NCBI RefSeq assembly: GCF_009604425.1
Contig: NZ_WEGI01000006.1
Location: forward strand, 434,001-498,000
DNA: 64,000 nucleotides
Direction of reading: 5' to 3'
From: Nocardia aurantia
Lineage (GTDB): Bacteria > Actinomycetota > Actinomycetes > Mycobacteriales > Mycobacteriaceae
Positions within the stretch are counted from its first letter, which is position 1, and each line of letters opens with the position of its first letter. Positions 63,674 through 64,000 of this stretch are shown here, one piece after another. A program made the position numbers and the translations under genes. Below the pieces are notes generated by a model, which did not search any database, was not told where the DNA came from, and saw nothing but the letters and a program-made list of their open reading frames with translations.

Positions 63674-64000
63674 ATGCGTTTCTTCTTCCATTACCCCGAG
63701 ACCGCCGGGTACGAGGGCGATGTACTGGATGCCGGTCCGCTGCGCGACGTGGCGGTCGCGGTGGAGCGCGCCGGGTTCGACGGTTTCTCGCTCAGCGAGC
63801 ATCCCATCCCGGGCGCGCGCTGGCTGGCCAGTGGGGGGCATCAGACCCTCGACCCGTTCGTGTCGCTGGGCTTCGTGGCCGCCGCGACCGAACGGCTGAA
63901 GCTGCTCACCTATCTGGCCGTGGCGCCCTACCGCAACCCGTTCCTGCTCGCGAAATCCGCTGCGACACTGGACAAGTTGTCCGGCGGCCGCGCGATCGTC
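63674..64000 (+). CDS. LLM-class flavin/F420-dependent oxidoreductase (3' end missing)
   Basis: The frame starts at ATG 63674 (GAGG five bases upstream) and is still open at the window end after 109 codons. It shows the luciferase-like pattern: AVERAGFDGFSLSEHPI, LDPFVSLGFVAAATERLKLLTYLAVAPYRNPFLLAKSAATLDKLSGGR. Full-length members have about 300-350 residues. It follows the acyl-CoA dehydrogenase pair and probably belongs to the same catabolic island. Confidence 0.88.
   Translation, partial: MRFFFHYPETAGYEGDVLDAGPLRDVAVAVERAGFDGFSLSEHPIPGARWLASGGHQTLDPFVSLGFVAAATERLKLLTYLAVAPYRNPFLLAKSAATLDKLSGGRAIV

Noticed and set aside
1..64000. CRISPR arrays, tRNA or rRNA genes, insertion sequences, prophage
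   Set aside because: No regularly spaced direct repeats, no cloverleaf with CCA-type end, no transposase or phage structural genes were seen. A covariance-model scan would be needed to exclude small RNAs.

Overview
The window is high-GC DNA with dense, GTG/TTG-rich coding in a mycolic-acid-actinomycete style. F420-type LLM oxidoreductases, a mycofactocin-type SDR, P450/3Fe-4S ferredoxin pairs, DUF35-thiolase proteins and heterodimeric acyl-CoA dehydrogenases point to a Nocardia/Rhodococcus-like bacterium. Nocardia is my best guess, by inference only. I saw no rRNA, tRNA, CRISPR array, insertion sequence or replication origin.

Layout. 0-1 kb: two tandem secreted glycine-rich hydrophobic proteins, the first cut by the window edge. 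1.2-2.6 kb: an Rpn/PD-(D/E)XK nuclease gene plus a broken copy of its 3' end, separated by related hairpins. 2.6-4.3 kb: a MerR regulator divergent from a TIGR03083-type protein. 4.4-15 kb: a tannase-family lipoprotein, aromatic-acid transporter, type I extradiol dioxygenase, PrpF/GalD-type tautomerase, RraA/HMG-type aldolase, a 6PGDH-like dehydrogenase, a GntR/FCD regulator and a carboxylesterase. Together these look like uptake and meta-cleavage of an ester-linked aromatic acid, gallate-like. The perfect operator ATTGT-N2-ACAAT lies in front of both the transporter and the dehydrogenase.

15.4-30 kb: first half of a CoA-dependent catabolic island. One leftward operon encodes aldehyde dehydrogenase, CoA-transferase, a DUF35/HMG-CoA-synthase-like protein and a thiolase. 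One rightward operon encodes a TauD-type dioxygenase, two SDRs, ferredoxin, P450, a DUF35-Ltp2-type fusion, an alpha/beta hydrolase, DoxX and two HIBADH-like dehydrogenases. 51-64 kb: second half, with two LLM oxidoreductases, SDR, enoyl-CoA hydratase, acyl-CoA synthetase, ferredoxin, P450, TauD, two TetR regulators (one a double-TetR fusion) and a pair of acyl-CoA dehydrogenases. A paired AGAAT-N3-ATTCT-like motif at several promoters in both halves suggests one regulon. The substrate cannot be told from sequence; an alicyclic, terpenoid or sterol-like acid is plausible.

30-35 kb: a Phd/VapC toxin-antitoxin pair, a frameshifted orphan VapB-type antitoxin, a secreted lipase, an epoxide hydrolase with a MarR regulator, and a DUF2690 secreted protein.

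35.3-48.9 kb: the most unusual region. A single leftward run of 11 genes encodes a TIR-domain protein, a small membrane protein, GrpE, Hsp70, a 908-residue FN3-type protein, a cytosolic zinc-ribbon GTPase, a GAP1-like partner, a membrane zinc-ribbon GTPase, a small membrane protein, a second Hsp70 and a VWA protein. Several junctions overlap as TGATG or GTGA. I read it as a GTPase/chaperone-centred conflict (anti-invader, possibly suicide) system. The TIR protein's C-terminus and the adjacent membrane protein's N-terminus share a glycine/asparagine/glutamine-rich motif that could mediate homotypic, amyloid-like signalling. A TolB-like lipoprotein gene diverges from this locus.
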